The notes below the pieces were generated by a model, which did no database searches, had not been told where the DNA came from, and saw nothing but the letters and a program-made list of their open reading frames with translations. Of a stretch of DNA of 17,868 bases, positions 1-7,994 are shown one piece after another. Every line of letters begins with the position of its first letter. The stretch's first letter is position 1. Origin of the DNA: Segatella salivae DSM 15606 (GTDB lineage: Bacteria; Bacteroidota; Bacteroidia; Bacteroidales; Bacteroidaceae); NCBI RefSeq assembly GCF_000185845.1, contig NZ_GL629647.1:81606-99473 (forward strand), given 5' to 3'. Both the position numbers and the translations under genes were made by a program.

Positions 1-47
1 AAAGTGGTGGTGCAGCATTGTTGAGATAACAGGCTGCACCCTTTTTT
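1..47 (+). terminator. Terminator-like hairpin, copy 1 of a repeat
   Basis: An 8-bp stem, GGTGCAGC (9-16) with GCTGCACC (33-40), encloses a 16-nt loop and is followed by a T run at 42-47. This is the shape of an intrinsic terminator for plus-strand transcription entering from the left. Most of the 47 bases, including bases outside the stem, recur in inverted orientation at 17531-17578, so this is also a repeat copy. It lies just past the 3' end of the lipoprotein gene, so the two transcription units converge here. Confidence 0.7.
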
Positions 48-59
48 ATAGTTTCATTT

Positions 60-443
60 TTATTTAAAAGTTTCCTGATAAAGCAGCTTTTTCGGATTGC
101 TTTGAGAATGCACAACATATTTGAATTGTATGCCAGCCTCACGATAGGTTTTGATTCCAGTGTCGTTGATGAGCGCCTCGCGAAGTCCGTCAGATAATTT
201 CTTGCGGTTCTGGTTAACGATTTGTTCATTATCCATTTTATCCGTGAAAGTGCAAAAATATATCATCGTATGCGTGTTTTTATCAAACACCATACTGTCG
301 GTGCGTGTGAAATTCACAATTGGGGTGGGGCACATCTTCTGCGTATACTCTTTTGCTTCTCGTTCTGCGCGTTCTTCAATAGATTCGTGATGACATGCGG
401 TTAGTGTTAAAAGGAGTAGTGATGAAAATAAGATTTTTTTCAT
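60..443 (-). CDS. Small predicted lipoprotein of unknown function
   Basis: This encodes a 127-residue protein. It opens with Met-Lys-Lys, a hydrophobic run and a lipobox LTAC with the lipidated Cys at residue 17, so it is probably exported and lipid-anchored (inference from the signal type II pattern). After the Cys comes a charged stretch rich in Glu and Arg, then a mixed alpha/beta-looking body with two further Cys. The frame is open 28 codons further upstream, but the ATG at 443 is chosen because it starts the signal peptide exactly. A TATCTTTG -7 box lies at 465-472 on this strand. The gene diverges from lepA with 83 bp between the two starts. I do not recognise a family. Neighbouring genes give no hint of its role, and lepA is probably adjacent only by chance. 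Confidence 0.75.
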   Translation of the reverse strand: MKKILFSSLLLLTLTACHHESIEERAEREAKEYTQKMCPTPIVNFTRTDSMVFDKNTHTMIYFCTFTDKMDNEQIVNQNRKKLSDGLREALINDTGIKTYREAGIQFKYVVHSQSNPKKLLYQETFK

Positions 444-464
444 TGTTTCTATTTTTATTTTTTG

Positions 465-472
465 CAAAGATA
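465..472 (-). promoter_or_regulatory. -7 box for the lipoprotein gene
   Basis: TATCTTTG read on the minus strand matches the Bacteroidetes -7 consensus TAnnTTTG and sits 21 bp upstream of the ATG at 443. No clear TTTG lies about 20 bp further upstream, so the -33 half is weak. Confidence 0.5.
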
Positions 473-494
473 CTAAATAATAGATATTTTTCTT

Positions 495-502
495 TAACTT
501 TG
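495..502 (+). promoter_or_regulatory. -7 box for lepA
   Basis: TAACTTTG matches TAnnTTTG and is followed by C, as is usual. It lies 24 bp upstream of the chosen lepA ATG at 527. The expected TTTG is not found at the standard 20-bp spacing. It faces away from the lipoprotein -7 box at 465-472, so the two promoters diverge without overlapping. Confidence 0.5.
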
Positions 503-526
503 CACGATAAAAAAGCAAATGAAGCA

Positions 527-2320
527 ATGGACACGATAGGTAATATTCGAAATTTCTGTATCATCGCACATATAGATCATGGAAAGTCAACGCTCGCCGA
601 CCGCTTGTTGGAGAAAACGCAGACGATTCAGATTACAGAGGGACAGATGCTGGATGATATGGAACTTGAGCGTGAGCGTGGAATCACGATTAAGAGTCAT
701 GCCATTCAGATGAATTATAAGGCGAAGGATAATAAAGATTATATCCTGAATCTTATTGACACTCCGGGACACGTGGACTTCTCTTATGAAGTATCTCGGT
801 CTATTGCTGCTTGCGAAGGTGCGCTTTTGGTTGTTGATGCGACACAGGGTGTGCAAGCACAAACCATTTCAAATCTCTATATGGCCATAGAGCATGACTT
901 GGAAATTATTCCGGTGATCAATAAAATTGATATGCCGAATGCCATGCCCGATGAGGTGGAAGATGAAATCGTAGAGTTGATTGGTTGCGATAGAAAAGAT
1001 ATTATTCGCGCTTCAGGAAAGACAGGCGAGGGCGTAGAAGATATTCTTGAGGCCGTTGTGGCGCGTATTCCTGCTCCCGTAGGCGAGGTGGATGCACCGG
1101 CTCAAGCCTTGATATTTGACTCAATTTTCAATAGCTTCCGTGGCGTTATCGTGCTTTGCAAGGTGATGAACGGAAAGATTCGAAAGGGCGAAAAGGTCAA
1201 GTTCTTTAACACAGGAATGGAGTATGATGCCGATGAAGTTGGTGTGCTGAAAATGGATATGGTTCCAAAGAAAGAACTTTCAACGGGAGAAGTTGGCTAT
1301 ATCATCAGTGGTATAAAGACGGCTACAGAGGTGAAGGTCGGCGATACGGTAACTTCTGTTGCCAATTCATGTAAGCAAGCCATTGCCGGTTTCCAGGAAG
1401 TGAAGCCTATGGTGTTTGCGGGCGTCTATCCCATTGATCCGAATGATTATGAGAATTTGCGTGCATCGTTAGAGAAATTGCAATTGAATGATGCCGCTTT
1501 AACCTTCTCGCCAGAAAGTTCGGTGGCCTTAGGTTTCGGTTTTCGTTGTGGATTCTTGGGACTATTGCATATGGAGATTATCCAAGAGCGACTCGACCGC
1601 GAATTTAATATGGACGTCATTACCACCGTTCCTAACGTGTCTTATATGGTGTATGACAAGCAAGGAAACGTTAAGGAAGTGCATAATCCTTCGGGATTAC
1701 CCGAGCAAACGCTTATCGATCATATCGAAGAACCCTATATTCGTGCGTCGATTATCACGGCAGCCGACTATATTGGTCCCATCATGACCTTATGTCTTGA
1801 TAAACGAGGTGAGCTGATTAAGCAGGAGTATGTTAGCGGAAACCGAGTGGAATTGCATTTTATGATTCCTTTAGGTGAAATCGTTATAGACTTTTATGAC
1901 AAGCTGAAGAGCATATCAAAAGGCTATGCTTCGTTTGATTATCATATCGATTGTTTCCGTCCTTCAAAGCTGGCCAAGTTAGACATATTGCTCAATGGCG
2001 AACCTGTTGATGCGCTTTCAACACTCACCCACGAAAGCAACGCCGTATTCTTTGGTCGAAGGATGTGTGAAAAACTTAAAGAACTAATTCCTCGCCAGCA
2101 GTTTGATATCGCCATACAAGCTGCTATCGGCGCGAAGATTATAGCGCGAGAAACCGTTAAGCAAGTTCGTAAAGACGTGACAGCGAAGTGCTATGGCGGT
2201 GACGTAAGTCGTAAAAGAAAATTGCTTGAGAAACAAAAACAGGGAAAGAAGAGAATGAAACAGGTGGGAAATGTGCAAGTACCACAGAAAGCTTTCCTTG
2301 CTGTTTTGAAACTCGATTAA
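527..2320 (+). CDS. lepA: Translation elongation factor 4 (LepA), ribosomal GTPase
   Basis: LepA/EF4 is a translational GTPase that acts on the ribosome and affects elongation and 30S biogenesis. The protein has 597 residues, the usual size (about 600). GTPase motifs are visible: AHIDHGKST (14-22, P-loop), RGITI (51-55, switch I), DTPGH (78-82, switch II) and NKID (132-135). Domain II and the EF-G-like domains follow, and the LepA-specific basic C-terminal domain is present near the end (GGDVSRKRKLLEKQKQGKKR). The frame stays open back to 395, but the ATG at 527 gives the family's normal N-terminus leading into NIRNFCIIAHIDHGKST, and a -7 box lies between the two positions, so the longer start is rejected. 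The next gene, a Crp-type regulator, starts 50 bp after the stop with no terminator in between, so read-through is likely. Confidence 0.97.
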   Translation: MDTIGNIRNFCIIAHIDHGKSTLADRLLEKTQTIQITEGQMLDDMELERERGITIKSHAIQMNYKAKDNKDYILNLIDTPGHVDFSYEVSRSIAACEGALLVVDATQGVQAQTISNLYMAIEHDLEIIPVINKIDMPNAMPDEVEDEIVELIGCDRKDIIRASGKTGEGVEDILEAVVARIPAPVGEVDAPAQALIFDSIFNSFRGVIVLCKVMNGKIRKGEKVKFFNTGMEYDADEVGVLKMDMVPKKELSTGEVGYIISGIKTATEVKVGDTVTSVANSCKQAIAGFQEVKPMVFAGVYPIDPNDYENLRASLEKLQLNDAALTFSPESSVALGFGFRCGFLGLLHMEIIQERLDREFNMDVITTVPNVSYMVYDKQGNVKEVHNPSGLPEQTLIDHIEEPYIRASIITAADYIGPIMTLCLDKRGELIKQEYVSGNRVELHFMIPLGEIVIDFYDKLKSISKGYASFDYHIDCFRPSKLAKLDILLNGEPVDALSTLTHESNAVFFGRRMCEKLKELIPRQQFDIAIQAAIGAKIIARETVKQVRKDVTAKCYGGDVSRKRKLLEKQKQGKKRMKQVGNVQVPQKAFLAVLKLD

Positions 2321-2370
2321 TTTATTTCTGAATCGAAAAAACTTATATAATTATTGGAGGACATCCTAAC

Positions 2371-2967
2371 ATGAGAGAACCATTAAACACACCACGAGAT
2401 ATTGCTCGTGAACTTGCACGAAAGTACAGTACCATGACCCATGAAGAACTTGACGAATTAGAAAGTATTCTGGTTCCGATGAAGTTTAGTAAAGGGGAGA
2501 TGATATTGGAAGAAGGAGAGGTTTGCGAGAACATCTACTACATCGATAAAGGCTTGATTCGTCAGTTCTATTTCAAGAATGGAAAAGAAGTGACAGAGCA
2601 TTTGGGTGCAGATCGTTCCATCTTTATGTGCATTGAGAGTCTATTTCTTGAGATGCCAACCCATCTTCAGGTAGAAGCCATCGAGTCTTCTATTATTTAT
2701 GCCTTGCCAAAACGTCGTTTAGAGAAGGTGGCATTACATAACGTTAATATTCAGATTCTTTATCGCAAGATCTTAGAAGAAAGTCTGATATTATCGCAAG
2801 TACATGCAGATCTCGTTCGTTTTGAGACCGCAGGAGACCGCTATAAGAAGATGTGCAAGCTTATGCCCCAAGTGGTTTTGCGAGCGCCTTTGGTTTATAT
2901 CGCAAGTTATTTACAAATGACTCCTGAAACATTGAGCCGTGTAAGAGCAACAACTTTGATTGATTAG
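2371..2967 (+). CDS. Crp/Fnr-family transcriptional regulator
   Basis: This 198-residue protein has the Crp/Fnr layout: a cyclic-nucleotide-binding-type beta-roll at about residues 38-120 (KGEMILEEGE, then YYIDKGLIRQFY) and a C-terminal winged-helix segment at about 172-193 (APLVYIASYLQMTPETLSRVR). The helix-turn-helix is of the short kind found in many Bacteroidetes Crp-like regulators. I see no Cys cluster of the FNR iron-sulfur type, and the effector cannot be told from sequence. The ATG at 2371 is preceded by GGAGG at 2356-2360, a Shine-Dalgarno-like site 10 nt upstream, which is notable in a phylum that mostly lacks them. It lies 50 bp downstream of lepA on the same strand and ends in a strong terminator. 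Targets are unknown. Confidence 0.88.
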   Translation: MREPLNTPRDIARELARKYSTMTHEELDELESILVPMKFSKGEMILEEGEVCENIYYIDKGLIRQFYFKNGKEVTEHLGADRSIFMCIESLFLEMPTHLQVEAIESSIIYALPKRRLEKVALHNVNIQILYRKILEESLILSQVHADLVRFETAGDRYKKMCKLMPQVVLRAPLVYIASYLQMTPETLSRVRATTLID

Positions 2968-2976
2968 AATACAAAA

Positions 2977-3016
2977 TAAAACGGATGAGGCACTCACAAA
3001 TGCCTCATCCGTTTTT
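2977..3016. terminator. Bidirectional intrinsic terminator
   Basis: A perfect 15-bp stem, 2978-2992 paired with 3001-3015, encloses an 8-nt loop. The GC-rich core GGATGAGGC is flanked by an A run on the left and a T run on the right. It lies between the convergent Crp-type regulator and maeB genes and should stop transcription from both sides. Confidence 0.92.
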
Positions 3017-3034
3017 ATGTATAGATGGATTTCT

Positions 3035-5323
3035 TTATAGATTATTCTTCACTTTTTCAACATACGCATCAATAACGGCAACAGCAGTAATATTCACTAC
3101 GTCGTTAACAGAACTTTCAAAGTCTGTAAAATGGATAGCTTTGTTGAGTCCCATCTGTATAGGACCAATGATTTCGCAATCCTGATCAAGTTCCTGTAAC
3201 AATTTATAGCTGCAATTAGCACTACTCATATTTGGGAACACTAACGTGTTTACATTCTTTCCTTTCAGTCTGCTGAATGGGTATTTATCGTCTCGAAGTT
3301 CTTTGTTAAGCGCGAAATTAACTTGCATTTCGCCATCAATAGCCAAATCAGGGAATTCTTTTTGCATCTGTTCTACTGCGTTATGAACCTTCAAAGGACT
3401 ACCAATGTCATCAGTGCCGAAATTCGAATAGCTTAGCATTGCAATAACCGGTTCGTCGTTAAAGAATTTCACTGTGTGTGCACTAAGCTTTGCAATGTCG
3501 GTTAATGTATTCTCATCGGGATGACGATTAATCAGCGTGTCTGCAATATAATAAATGCCTTTCTTTGTATTGAGCAAATGCATTGTTCCGAAAGCTTTAT
3601 ACTCTGGTCTGATGCCAATAACCTCTTTCGCAACCTTTATCGTATTGCTGTACTTGGTATATAAGCCAGTGATGAACGCATCAGCGTAGCCATTTTCGAC
3701 TAAACTCATACCAAAGTAATTGCGCTCATACATCTTGTCATAAGCCTCTTCAAAGGTATAACCCTGTCGAGCACGTTTCTCTGCTAAGTGTTTGGCAAAT
3801 GTTGCGCGTCGGCCTTGTTCCTGGTCAGCTCGCATATCGATGATTTCCACTCCAGAAAGGTCTAATTTCAAGCGTGCAGCCAAGCGGTTTAGACGATCTG
3901 GATTACCAAGAAGTATTGGAATACAGATGCCTTCTTGTTTTGCTTGTACAGCGGCTTTCATCATTGTAGCGTGTCCACCTTCTGCGAAAACCACCTTTTG
4001 TGGATGCAGACGTGCAGTGTCGTGGAGCTTTCGTGTGAAGGCCGTTTCCTGACCAAGTAACTGCAACAGGTTTTGTTTATAATTGTCCCAATCAGTTATC
4101 GGAGTACGGGCAACACCGCTTTCTATGGCAGCTTTGGCCACAGCAGCACTGACTTCTGTGATGAGCCTTGGGTCTACAGGTTTCGGTATAAAGTATTTAG
4201 GACCAAATGTTAAGTCTGTAACGTGGTATACTTCATTTACCACATCAGGAACCGGTTGCTTAGCCAAGTCTGCAATAGCCTTTACTGCTGCCAGCTTCAT
4301 CTCTTCGTTAATAGCCTTCGCATGAACATCAAGTGCACCGCGGAAGATATAGGGGAAGCCAATGACATTATTGATTTGGTTAGGATAATCGCTACGACCG
4401 GTGCTCATTAGTACATCAGGTCGGCTTGCAATTGCATCTTCATAAGAAATCTCTGGAACAGGATTTGCCAATGCAAAAACAATGGGTTTATCAGCCATAC
4501 TGCGAACCATGTCTTGGCTAAGAACATTTCCTTTGCTCAATCCTAAGAACACATCGGCACCTTTCATGGCTTCTTCCAAGGTGTTAACATCTGTTCTTGT
4601 TGTTGCGAACAATGCCTTTTGTGGAGTCAATTTCTCACGATTTGTTGTGATAACGCCTTTGGAATCGAGCATCACAATGTTTTCTTTCTTTGCTCCAAGC
4701 GCCACATATAGTTTTGTGCAACTAATGGCTGCAGCGCCAGCACCATTAACAACAATCTTCACCTTACTGATATCTTTTCCTGCAACCTCAAGGGCATTGA
4801 GAAGTCCTGCTGCAGAAATGATGGCGGTTCCATGCTGATCATCGTGCATAACGGGAATGTCAAGCGTCTTCTTTAAGCGCTCTTCGATATAGAAACACTC
4901 GGGAGCTTTGATATCTTCTAAGTTGATACCACCGAAGGTTGGTGCTATTCTCTCTACGGCTTCACAAAACTTTTCAGGGTCTTTTTCTGCTACTTCAATG
5001 TCAAAAACATCTATACCACCATAAATTTTGAATAGCAATCCTTTTCCTTCCATCACCGGTTTGCCACTCATCGCGCCAATATCTCCAAGACCAAGTACGG
5101 CAGTTCCGTTACTGATTACAGCGACTAAGTTTCCTTTATCCGTATATTTATAAACATCGTTGGCTTCAGCTTGGATTTCAAGACAGGGGAAAGCAACTCC
5201 TGGCGAATAGGCTAAGCTTAAATCAGTTTGTGTGTGGTAAGGCTTTGTTGGCTTTACTTCTATCTTGCCCGGACGTCCATCTCTGTGGTAAGCCAAGGCT
5301 GCTTCTTTCGTAACTTTTACCAT
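3035..5323 (-). CDS. maeB: NADP-type malic enzyme with C-terminal phosphotransacetylase domain (MaeB-like)
   Basis: It is predicted to convert malate oxidatively to pyruvate and CO2, feeding reducing power and pyruvate to central metabolism. The protein has 762 residues, matching MaeB-type hybrids (about 760). The malic enzyme half covers roughly residues 1-420: YSPGVA with Tyr39, Lys94 in MEGKG, the metal-binding stretch INLEDIKAPECF (134-144), DDQHGTA (161-167) and a dinucleotide loop GAGAAA (194-199). The second half, from about 435, resembles phosphate acetyltransferase (KVVFAEGGHATMM near its start, IGPIQMGLNKAIH near the end). In characterised MaeB this half senses acyl-CoA and is not catalytic (family knowledge). 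NADP rather than NAD use is inferred from family only. The gene is monocistronic, with a strong terminator at 2977-3016 and a -7 box at 5376-5383. It diverges from the tetR operon. Confidence 0.93.
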   Translation of the reverse strand: MVKVTKEAALAYHRDGRPGKIEVKPTKPYHTQTDLSLAYSPGVAFPCLEIQAEANDVYKYTDKGNLVAVISNGTAVLGLGDIGAMSGKPVMEGKGLLFKIYGGIDVFDIEVAEKDPEKFCEAVERIAPTFGGINLEDIKAPECFYIEERLKKTLDIPVMHDDQHGTAIISAAGLLNALEVAGKDISKVKIVVNGAGAAAISCTKLYVALGAKKENIVMLDSKGVITTNREKLTPQKALFATTRTDVNTLEEAMKGADVFLGLSKGNVLSQDMVRSMADKPIVFALANPVPEISYEDAIASRPDVLMSTGRSDYPNQINNVIGFPYIFRGALDVHAKAINEEMKLAAVKAIADLAKQPVPDVVNEVYHVTDLTFGPKYFIPKPVDPRLITEVSAAVAKAAIESGVARTPITDWDNYKQNLLQLLGQETAFTRKLHDTARLHPQKVVFAEGGHATMMKAAVQAKQEGICIPILLGNPDRLNRLAARLKLDLSGVEIIDMRADQEQGRRATFAKHLAEKRARQGYTFEEAYDKMYERNYFGMSLVENGYADAFITGLYTKYSNTIKVAKEVIGIRPEYKAFGTMHLLNTKKGIYYIADTLINRHPDENTLTDIAKLSAHTVKFFNDEPVIAMLSYSNFGTDDIGSPLKVHNAVEQMQKEFPDLAIDGEMQVNFALNKELRDDKYPFSRLKGKNVNTLVFPNMSSANCSYKLLQELDQDCEIIGPIQMGLNKAIHFTDFESSVNDVVNITAVAVIDAYVEKVKNNL

Positions 5324-5375
5324 GTTTACTTCTTTTAAGTTCTATATTCTAATTTCCTTTCACTTTCATTAATTG

Positions 5376-5383
5376 CAAAGTTA
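5376..5383 (-). promoter_or_regulatory. -7 box for maeB
   Basis: TAACTTTG on the minus strand, followed by C, fits TAnnTTTG and lies 52 bp upstream of the maeB ATG. No clear -33 TTTG is seen at 20 bp. Confidence 0.55.
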
Positions 5384-5426
5384 ACAAAAAACGCGAGATT
5401 GAATGTGCGTTTTTTGTTATTTTTTG

Positions 5427-5434
5427 TAACTTTG
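5427..5434 (+). promoter_or_regulatory. -7 box for the tetR operon
   Basis: TAACTTTG, followed by C, fits TAnnTTTG and lies 39 bp upstream of the tetR ATG at 5474. It is the mirror image of the maeB box. At the standard 20-bp spacing only a weak TGTG (5404-5407) is present. Confidence 0.55.
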
Positions 5435-5473
5435 CAATAGAATCGTTTACAGATATATAGCTGGTAATCTTTT

Positions 5474-6106
5474 ATGTACAAAACAAACGTAACCACAGAA
5501 TATCGCGAACAATTGAAAGGACGTATCCTTCAATCTGCTATGCACGAATTTCGGACGAATGGTATCAAGCAAGTTAAAATGGATGATATCGCCCGAAAAT
5601 TGAGTATTTCCAAGCGTACATTATATGAGATTTATGGAAATAAAGAGGACCTTTTGATGGAGGGAATCAAAAGGGATGAAGAGATATTTAATCGTCACAT
5701 GGAGATGTTTATTACTGAACATCATGGCACTTTAATGGATATCTTTGCGGAGTATTTTCGTTATGAGCTGGAACAATTCAAGTATACTTCTCTTAACTTC
5801 TTTATTGATTTACAACGCTATCCACGTGTGCTTACCTATCTTGATGAACTGCACAAGGCCCGTAATAGGAAAGGTATCTCATTCTTTAATCGTGGTGTTG
5901 AGGAGGGATATTTCCGTCAAGATGTAGATTATGAACTTGTAGAACAGGTCTGTTCTGCAAGCATGCGACATGTTATGGACAATCAACTTTTCCATAAATA
6001 TAGCATGCAACATATTCTATATAATGTGGTTTTTCTGTTTATGCGAGGGCTTTGCACTGAGCAAGGGCTACACGTTTTGGAGGAGAAATTAAAGTTGTTC
6101 AAATGA
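5474..6106 (+). CDS. TetR/AcrR-family transcriptional regulator
   Basis: This 210-residue protein has an N-terminal TetR helix-turn-helix: ILQSAMHEFRTNGI (18-31), then MDDIARKLSISKRTLYEIYG at about 36-55. The C-terminal two thirds is helical and divergent, as usual for the ligand-binding domain, so the ligand cannot be predicted. It is the first gene of a plus-strand operon. Its TGA overlaps the ATG of the next gene by 4 bp (ATGA at 6103-6106), which suggests translational coupling. It also faces maeB across a promoter region with inverted repeats, so autoregulation and control of maeB are both plausible (inference). Local regulation is typical for TetR proteins, but the downstream genes look like housekeeping genes, so targets elsewhere are also possible. 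Confidence 0.9.
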   Translation: MYKTNVTTEYREQLKGRILQSAMHEFRTNGIKQVKMDDIARKLSISKRTLYEIYGNKEDLLMEGIKRDEEIFNRHMEMFITEHHGTLMDIFAEYFRYELEQFKYTSLNFFIDLQRYPRVLTYLDELHKARNRKGISFFNRGVEEGYFRQDVDYELVEQVCSASMRHVMDNQLFHKYSMQHILYNVVFLFMRGLCTEQGLHVLEEKLKLFK

Positions 6107-6903
6107 AAATAACATTGATTGGCGCTGGAAACTTAGCCACTAATATTGGTCTTGCCTTGCATTCTGCGGGACATACCATTGTGCAAGTATATAGTCGTCA
6201 GTTAGCAAACGCGTCGTGTTTATCATCACGTTTGGGTGCTACAGCTATTAATCAGTTGGATAAAGTCAATGATTTGGCTGATATTTATATCTTCTCTTTA
6301 AAGGATAGTGTTTTGCAAAGTGCAATCGAAAAGGTGTGTAAGCATAAAACCAATAAAGTGTTTTTGCACACAGCAGGAAGCATGAATATGCAATTGTTTG
6401 AAGGATATGCAACTCGCTTTGGTGTGCTTTATCCCATGCAAACATTCTCAAAAAATCGCCCTGTTGATTTCAAATCGATTCCTTGTTTCATAGAGGCGAG
6501 CGATTCGAAGACTTTAGAATGTATTCAAAGTTTAGCGCTTTCGATATCAGAAAAGGTTTATATACTTTCTTCACATGATAGGAAGTATCTTCATCTTTCT
6601 GCCGTTTTTGCCTGTAATTTTGTGAACCATTGTTACGAGATTGCAGCTGAAATACTTCATCAACACGATATTCCTTTTGAAGTTTTACAGCCACTTATTG
6701 ATGAAACGGCACGTAAGATTCACATGCTTTCTCCAAGAGATGCGCAGACAGGTCCAGCCGTGAGATATGATAAAAACGTGATAGAAGCGCAACGAAAGCT
6801 GCTTGCAGACTTGCCACTCTGGCAGGAAATCTACGAAAGAATGAGTGCGTCTATTCATCGCACTGCAATAACAAATAAGCCCAATCACTATGATAAATTA
6901 TGA
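6103..6903 (+). CDS. Rossmann-fold/DUF2520 dehydrogenase-like protein
   Basis: This 266-residue protein starts with a nucleotide-binding fold: MKITLIGAGNLATNIG, with GAGNLA at residues 7-12. A helical C-terminal domain of the DUF2520 type follows (HLSAVFACNFVNHCYEIA, then SPRDAQTGPAVRYD). Such proteins resemble NADP-dependent ketopantoate/F420-type reductases and pyrroline carboxylate reductases. I know of no firmly assigned substrate for this subgroup, so only an NAD(P)-dependent oxidoreductase is proposed. The start is fixed by the 4-bp overlap with tetR and by Met directly before the beta strand. Its 3' end overlaps the following KdsC-type gene by 14 bp. The tight linkage to kdsC and maf suggests co-expression, but not necessarily a shared pathway. 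Confidence 0.85.
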   Translation: MKITLIGAGNLATNIGLALHSAGHTIVQVYSRQLANASCLSSRLGATAINQLDKVNDLADIYIFSLKDSVLQSAIEKVCKHKTNKVFLHTAGSMNMQLFEGYATRFGVLYPMQTFSKNRPVDFKSIPCFIEASDSKTLECIQSLALSISEKVYILSSHDRKYLHLSAVFACNFVNHCYEIAAEILHQHDIPFEVLQPLIDETARKIHMLSPRDAQTGPAVRYDKNVIEAQRKLLADLPLWQEIYERMSASIHRTAITNKPNHYDKL

Positions 6904-7408
6904 TTTAACAAAGATAAAAGTCATTATCTTCGATGTAGATGGTGTGCTTTCTGCCGAGACAATCTTGCTTTCTCGTGAGGGAGAACCACTTCGAACCGTA
7001 AATATTAAGGACGGATATGCCATTCAGCTGGCTGTAAAATCAGGCCTTCATGTTGCTATTATCACTGGAGGAAAGACAGAAGCTGTCAGACTTCGTTATG
7101 AGAGTCTTGGCGTTCAACATCTCTATATGGGTTGTTCGGTGAAGCAGAAAGCCTATGATGAACTGATTAAACAACTCAATGTCCGTGACGATGAGGTGCT
7201 ATATATGGGAGATGATATACCTGATTACGAGGTGATGCGTAGGTGCGGATGCCCTTGTTGTCCGTCAGATGCAGCTACAGATATTAAGGATATAGCGCTC
7301 TATATTAGTGAAAGGAGTGGGGGAAACGGCTGTGGTCGTGACGTTGTCGAACAAGTTTTGCGTGCACAAAAGAAGTGGATGAGCGATGCAAAAGCATTTG
7401 GTTGGTAA
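6890..7408 (+). CDS. kdsC: KdsC-type HAD phosphatase (3-deoxy-D-manno-octulosonate 8-phosphate phosphatase)
   Basis: The likely reaction is removal of phosphate from KDO-8-phosphate, giving KDO for the lipopolysaccharide core in the cytoplasm. The 172-residue protein is the right size for the C0-type HAD phosphatases that lack a cap. Motifs are visible: FDVDGVL with nucleophile Asp15 and Asp17, ITGG with Thr59 and Gly60, a basic residue at 85-87, and GDDIPD (107-112). The residues after DVDGVL are Ser-Ala-Glu rather than the usual Thr-Asp-Gly, a mild divergence also seen in other Bacteroidetes homologues as far as I recall. A related sugar phosphatase such as a KDN-9-phosphate phosphatase cannot be excluded. 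The gene starts inside the preceding one (14-bp overlap), and maf follows 4 bp after its stop. Confidence 0.82.
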   Translation: MINYDLTKIKVIIFDVDGVLSAETILLSREGEPLRTVNIKDGYAIQLAVKSGLHVAIITGGKTEAVRLRYESLGVQHLYMGCSVKQKAYDELIKQLNVRDDEVLYMGDDIPDYEVMRRCGCPCCPSDAATDIKDIALYISERSGGNGCGRDVVEQVLRAQKKWMSDAKAFGW

Positions 7409-7412
7409 AAAA

Positions 7413-7994
7413 ATGAATAAGATGAATTGTCAATATAAAATCATTTTAGCAAGTAACTCACCACGCAGGAAAGAACTTCTTGCTGGTTTAGACATTGATT
7501 TTCGTGTTGAAGTGAAGCCGGGAATAGATGAATCTTATCCCGAAACCTTACCACCTGATGAGGTATCTCTTTATTTATCTCAATTAAAAGCAGCAGCATA
7601 CAGAGACGATATTGCCGCTGATGAAATGATTTTAACGGCTGATACAGTGGTCATTGTTGATGGAATCATTTTGGGAAAGCCCAAAGATGCTGCCGAAGCA
7701 TGCCACATGTTGCGTATGATTAGCGGCCGAACGCATCATGTGGTTACGGGAGTTAGTCTAACGACACAACAGAAACAACGTAGCTTTAAGGTATCAACGG
7801 AAGTGACGTTTAAGGCTTTAAGTGAGGCCGAAATCAACTATTATGTTGAGCATTACCAGCCTTTTGATAAGGCTGGTGCGTATGGTATTCAAGAGTGGAT
7901 AGGCTATGTAGGAGTTGTTTCGCTTAAAGGAAGCTACTTTAATGTAATGGGACTGCCTGTGCAACGCATCTATGAAGAACTTGCACACTTTTAA
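7413..7994 (+). CDS. maf: Maf-family nucleoside triphosphate pyrophosphatase
   Basis: Maf proteins hydrolyse non-canonical or modified nucleoside triphosphates (for example dTTP/UTP or methylated bases) to the monophosphate and pyrophosphate, as house-cleaning enzymes. The 193-residue protein shows the family signature ILASNSPRRKELL (11-23), the acidic active-site Asp77 in LTADTVV, and the conserved KAGAYGIQEW segment near the C-terminus, with GSYFNVMGLP after it. The ATG at 7413 is chosen because it lies 4 bp after the kdsC stop. An in-frame ATG at 7386 would overlap kdsC and add nine residues outside the family core, and the ATG at 7422 is also possible. It is the last gene of the tetR operon. 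No strong terminator is seen just downstream. Confidence 0.92.
   Translation: MNKMNCQYKIILASNSPRRKELLAGLDIDFRVEVKPGIDESYPETLPPDEVSLYLSQLKAAAYRDDIAADEMILTADTVVIVDGIILGKPKDAAEACHMLRMISGRTHHVVTGVSLTTQQKQRSFKVSTEVTFKALSEAEINYYVEHYQPFDKAGAYGIQEWIGYVGVVSLKGSYFNVMGLPVQRIYEELAHF

Larger units (their letters stand above)
5372..5438. repeat. Mirror-image inverted repeats in the maeB/tetR intergenic region
   Basis: Two nested perfect inverted repeats lie here. The outer arms are ATTGCAAAGTTA (5372-5383) and TAACTTTGCAAT (5427-5438). The inner arms are TAACAAAAAACGC (5382-5394) and GCGTTTTTTGTTA (5407-5419). The outer arms contain the -7 boxes of both divergent promoters, so the core promoters are mirror images. 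The inner arms are placed where a regulator could bind (inference). Confidence 0.8.

Noticed and set aside
395..526. N-terminal extension of lepA by 44 residues
   Set aside because: It overlaps the divergent lipoprotein gene and its promoter, contains the lepA -7 box, and is not part of the LepA family N-terminus.
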